Shown here one piece after another: positions 5,925 through 8,271 of a stretch of 8,271 bases of DNA (its first letter is position 1; every line of letters begins with the position of its first letter). Source of the stretch: an uncultured Verrucomicrobiota bacterium. GTDB taxonomy: Bacteria; Verrucomicrobiota; Verrucomicrobiia; Chthoniobacterales; SZAS-18. The notes under the pieces are model-generated. The model saw nothing but the letters and a program-made list of their open reading frames with translations. It ran no database searches and was not told the DNA's origin. The DNA is taken from positions 6,079-14,349 of the forward strand of contig CALMVM010000460.1 of assembly GCA_937873255.1 (NCBI GenBank), in the 5' to 3' direction. A program made the translations under genes and the position numbers.

Positions 5925-8121
5925 TCGGTGGACCGCACATCTTCGGCATTCGTCATCATGGGCCGGGGTCGGCGCGGGGGGTGTTGTCGGCGTTGGAAGC
6001 CGTCCGACCGCAGGCGCTGCTCATCGAGGGGCCGCCGGATGCCGACGCGTTGATCCCGCTCGCCGCGCACGCGGAGATGCGCCCGCCGGTCGCGCTGCTC
6101 GTCTACCGACCCGACGAACCGAAGCGCGCGGCGTTCTACCCGTTCGCGGAGTTTTCGCCCGAGTGGCAGGCGCTGCGTTGGGCGCTGGCGAACGACGTGC
6201 CGGTGCGTTTCATGGACCTGCCGCAACGCCACCGGTTCGCGCTCGACAAACAGGAAGACGAAGAAAAAGACCCGCCGCGCGACGAACGCGCCCGTCGCTT
6301 GCGCCGCGACCCGCTCGCCGCCGCCGCTGAGGCCGCCGGCTATACCGACAGCGAACTCTGGTGGGAGGAACAATTCGAGCGCCGCCACGAGGGCACGGAG
6401 ATCTTCCGCGCCATCATCGACCTCATCGCCGCCCTGCGCGAAACACAGTCCACCGAGCCCTCCGACCTGCAACGCGAGGCGTGGATGCGCCAGACGATCC
6501 GCGAGACGCAGCGCGCGGGCCACGAAAACATCGCCGTCGTCTGCGGCGCGTGGCCCGCTCCGGCGCTCGCCGCGATGCCCACTGCCAAAGCCGACGCCGA
6601 CCTGTTGCGCGGCCTGCCGAAGTGCCAAGTCGCCGCGACGTGGCTGCCGTGGACCCATCACCGACTCACGTTCGCGAGCGGGTACGGCGCGGGGGTTCAC
6701 TCGCCCGGCTACTACGAACAGCTCTGGCAACTCGCGCGGCCCGACGAACTCGCCCTGCGCTGGATGACCTGCGTCGCGCACCTCCTGCGCGCCGAGGATC
6801 TGGAAAGCTCGACCGCCAGCGTCATCGAGGCCACGCGGCTTGCGGAAGCCACCGCCGCGATGCGCGGGTGCGCGCTGCCGGGGTTGGCGGAATTCAACGA
6901 CGCGGCGCAGGCGGTCTTTTGTTTCGGCGGCTCATCCACGAACGCCTCGTCGTCGGAGCGAAACTCGGCGGGGTGCCCGACGAGGCGCCGCAGGTGCCGC
7001 TCCAGCGCGATTTCCAGAAGGAAACCAGGCGCCTGCGCCTCGTGCCCGAGGCCCTCGACAAAGTTGTCGACCTCGACCTGCGCAAGGACAACGATCTCGA
7101 CCGCAGCCGGCTTTTGCACCGTCTGCGGCTGTTGCGCGTGCGCTGGGGCAAAACGGAATCTGCGCGCGGCAAGGGGACCTTCCGCGAAACGTGGCGGCTG
7201 CGCTGGGAACCCGAGATGGAGGTCGCGCTCATCGAGGCCGCGCCGTGGGGCAACACCGTCGAGGAAGCCGCCGGGCGCTTCGCCGTCGAACGCGCCGAAC
7301 AAGCCGCCGCCCTGCCCGAGTTGACGAAACTCATTGAGGTTTTACTCGTTGCCGAACTGCCCGCCGCCGTCGCGCGCGTCATGCGTTTGCTCGAAGATCA
7401 GGCCGCGTTGACCAGCGACGTTGCGCACCTCATGGATGCCCTGCCGCCGCTGGTTGCCGCGTCGCGTTACGGCAACGTGCGACAGACCGACGCCGCGCTG
7501 CTCGCGCACATCGCGGCGGGATTGGCGGCGCGGATTTGCGCGGGGTTGGGTCCGGCGTGCGCGTCACTTAACGACGAGGCTGCGGCGGCGACCCTCCGGC
7601 GGGTCAACGCCGTCCACGCGGCGCTCGCCACTTTGGACGACGACGCGTTGCGGACGCTGTGGATCGAGACGCTGCGACGGCTCGCGGCCAACGAAACCGT
7701 GCACGGTTTGCTCGGCGGACGTTGCGCGCGGCTGCTACTGGACGACCAATTTTTGACCGTCGACGAACTGGCCGTGCGTCTCGCCCGCGAGCTGTCGCGC
7801 GCGAATGTTCCGGCGACGGCGGCGGCTTGGCTGGAAGGATTTCTCAGTGGCAGCGGGACGGTCCTGCTGTACCAACCGACGATCTGGACGCTGCTCGACG
7901 ATTGGCTCGACACGCTGACGCCCGAGCATTTCACGGCGACGTTGCCTTTGCTGCGGCGGACATTTGCGACGTTCGCCGCGCCCGAGCGCCGCCAGATGGG
8001 CGAACGCGTCCGACAGGGAAAATCGACCGGCCCACGCGCGGGTCTGCCGACGGACGAAGACATCGACGAAACGCGCGCCAACCTGTTGTTGCCGACGCTT
8101 GTTGCGTTGCTTGGCGAATGA
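5921..8121 (+). pseudogene. DUF5682 family protein, broken by one frameshift near 6926
   Basis: The N-terminal part (5921 to about 6931, about 337 residues) starts GPHIFGIRHHGPGSAR, then LLIEGPPDADALIPL, FMDLPQRHRF, SELWWEEQFE, ENIAVVCGAW and WLPWTHHRLT, and ends GLAEFNDAAQAVFCFGG. The expected continuation, RLIHERLVVG, DFQKETRRLRL, VDLDLRKDNDLDRSRLLHRL, GTFRETWRLRW, WGNTVEEA, SDVAHLMDALPPL and YGNVRQTDAALL, is in the next frame from about 6928 to the stop at 8119-8121. A net loss of one base (mod 3) is needed; the unshifted frame runs on as low-complexity sequence to 7324. Rejoined length is about 733 residues, near family size, so this is a local lesion rather than a truncation. The function of DUF5682 is unknown; the N terminus loosely recalls TraB/EreA/ChaN-type proteins. 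The ATG overlaps the HD-CoaD stop, and GGAGG at 5906-5910 is a good ribosome site. Residue 212 is Pro where I expect His. It may be a sequencing error or true inactivation. Confidence 0.85.
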
Positions 8122-8184
8122 TTAGTCACACTTTATTTTTGAACAGGCCGTCGTGGCCGGTCGTTCCGGCAATTGGTAGGGATG
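8122..8184. other. Intergenic tail after DUF5682, no gene seen
   Basis: The stretch holds an AT-rich patch (TTTATTTTT, 8132-8140) and a small hairpin (GCCGG, loop TCGTT, CCGGC at 8156-8170) with no T-run after it. It is not a convincing intrinsic terminator. No open frame with a start and ribosome site is seen. Confidence 0.4.
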
Positions 8185-8271
8185 GCTCTCCGAGCCGTCC
8201 GTCGATTGGCTTGGGTGATCTCCGTGCGCACAACGCGTTTCGCCGGAAAATCGACGGACGGCTCGGAGAGC
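8185..8271. repeat. REP-like inverted repeat: two 23-base arms around a 41-base spacer
   Basis: The segments 8185-8207 and 8249-8271 are perfect reverse complements over 23 bases; the right arm runs into the window edge, so the repeat may be longer. Each arm is itself palindromic at its outer end: on the left, GATGGCTC (8181-8188), loop TCC, GAGCCGTC (8191-8198) form an 8-pair stem with one G-T pair; the right arm carries the mirrored GGCTC-GGA-GAGC core. This is the architecture of paired REP elements in opposite orientation, found between genes and often mobilised by RAYT-type transposases. As RNA the long stem could also act as a transcription stop or message stabiliser at the end of the operon. 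The arms are seen directly; the REP assignment is inference, since one window cannot show genome-wide copies. Confidence 0.75.

Noticed and set aside
6914..6934. Programmed -1 ribosomal frameshifting in DUF5682
   Set aside because: No X XXY YYZ slippery heptamer is in the right phase here, and family-typical codons seem to be missing, so a deletion or sequence error fits better.
8156..8170. Intrinsic terminator after the operon
   Set aside because: The stem is only five pairs, and the T-rich patch lies before it rather than after it.
1..8271. tRNA, rRNA, CRISPR array or insertion sequence
   Set aside because: No cloverleaf-like segment, regularly spaced direct repeats or transposase-like protein was found on either strand.

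Overview
The window is GC-rich (roughly two thirds G+C by eye), densely coding, bacterial chromosomal DNA. Most of it is one plus-strand operon of five genes, running from about 866 to 8121. To its left, on the minus strand, lies the decayed start of a divergent gene. To its right is a short intergenic tail holding a REP-like inverted repeat. The taxon cannot be fixed from this sequence. The palindromic intergenic element built on GGCTC-TCC-GAGCC resembles repeats I associate with Verrucomicrobiota, but that is a weak, memory-based hint.

Layout. (1) 1-693, minus: 5' part of a DUF4062-type gene (N-terminal module of many STAND/NACHT-like ATPases), broken by two TAG codons and a one-base frameshift, and cut by the window edge. 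(2) 694-865: divergent intergenic region with a plausible minus-strand promoter. (3) 866-2221: SWIM zinc-finger protein. (4) 2218-3726: DUF5691 protein, a probable HEAT-like helical repeat scaffold. (5) 3742-4821: MoxR-type AAA+ ATPase. (6) 4848-5924: fusion of an HD phosphohydrolase domain with a CoaD-like (phosphopantetheine adenylyltransferase) domain. (7) 5921-8121: DUF5682 protein whose frame is broken once near 6926. (8) 8122-8271: non-coding tail with the inverted repeat.

Genes 3, 4, 5 and 7 form a recurrent but functionally uncharacterised bacterial cassette (SWIM - DUF5691 - MoxR - DUF5682, usually followed by a von Willebrand A protein). By analogy with other MoxR/VWA pairs, it probably is an ATP-driven chaperone or remodelling machine. 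Two things set this copy apart. The HD-CoaD fusion sits between the ATPase and DUF5682 and overlaps DUF5682 by an ATGA junction, so it is built into the operon. And no VWA gene follows within the visible 150 bases. The HD-CoaD gene suggests a nucleotide- or CoA-related chemistry attached to the MoxR machine, which I regard as the most interesting feature.

Decay. The divergent DUF4062 gene is clearly a pseudogene in this sequence. DUF5682 carries a net -1 frame change where family-typical codons also appear to be missing, and a Pro where I expect a conserved His. Either the locus is degenerating or the assembly has local errors. The other four genes read cleanly from start to stop.
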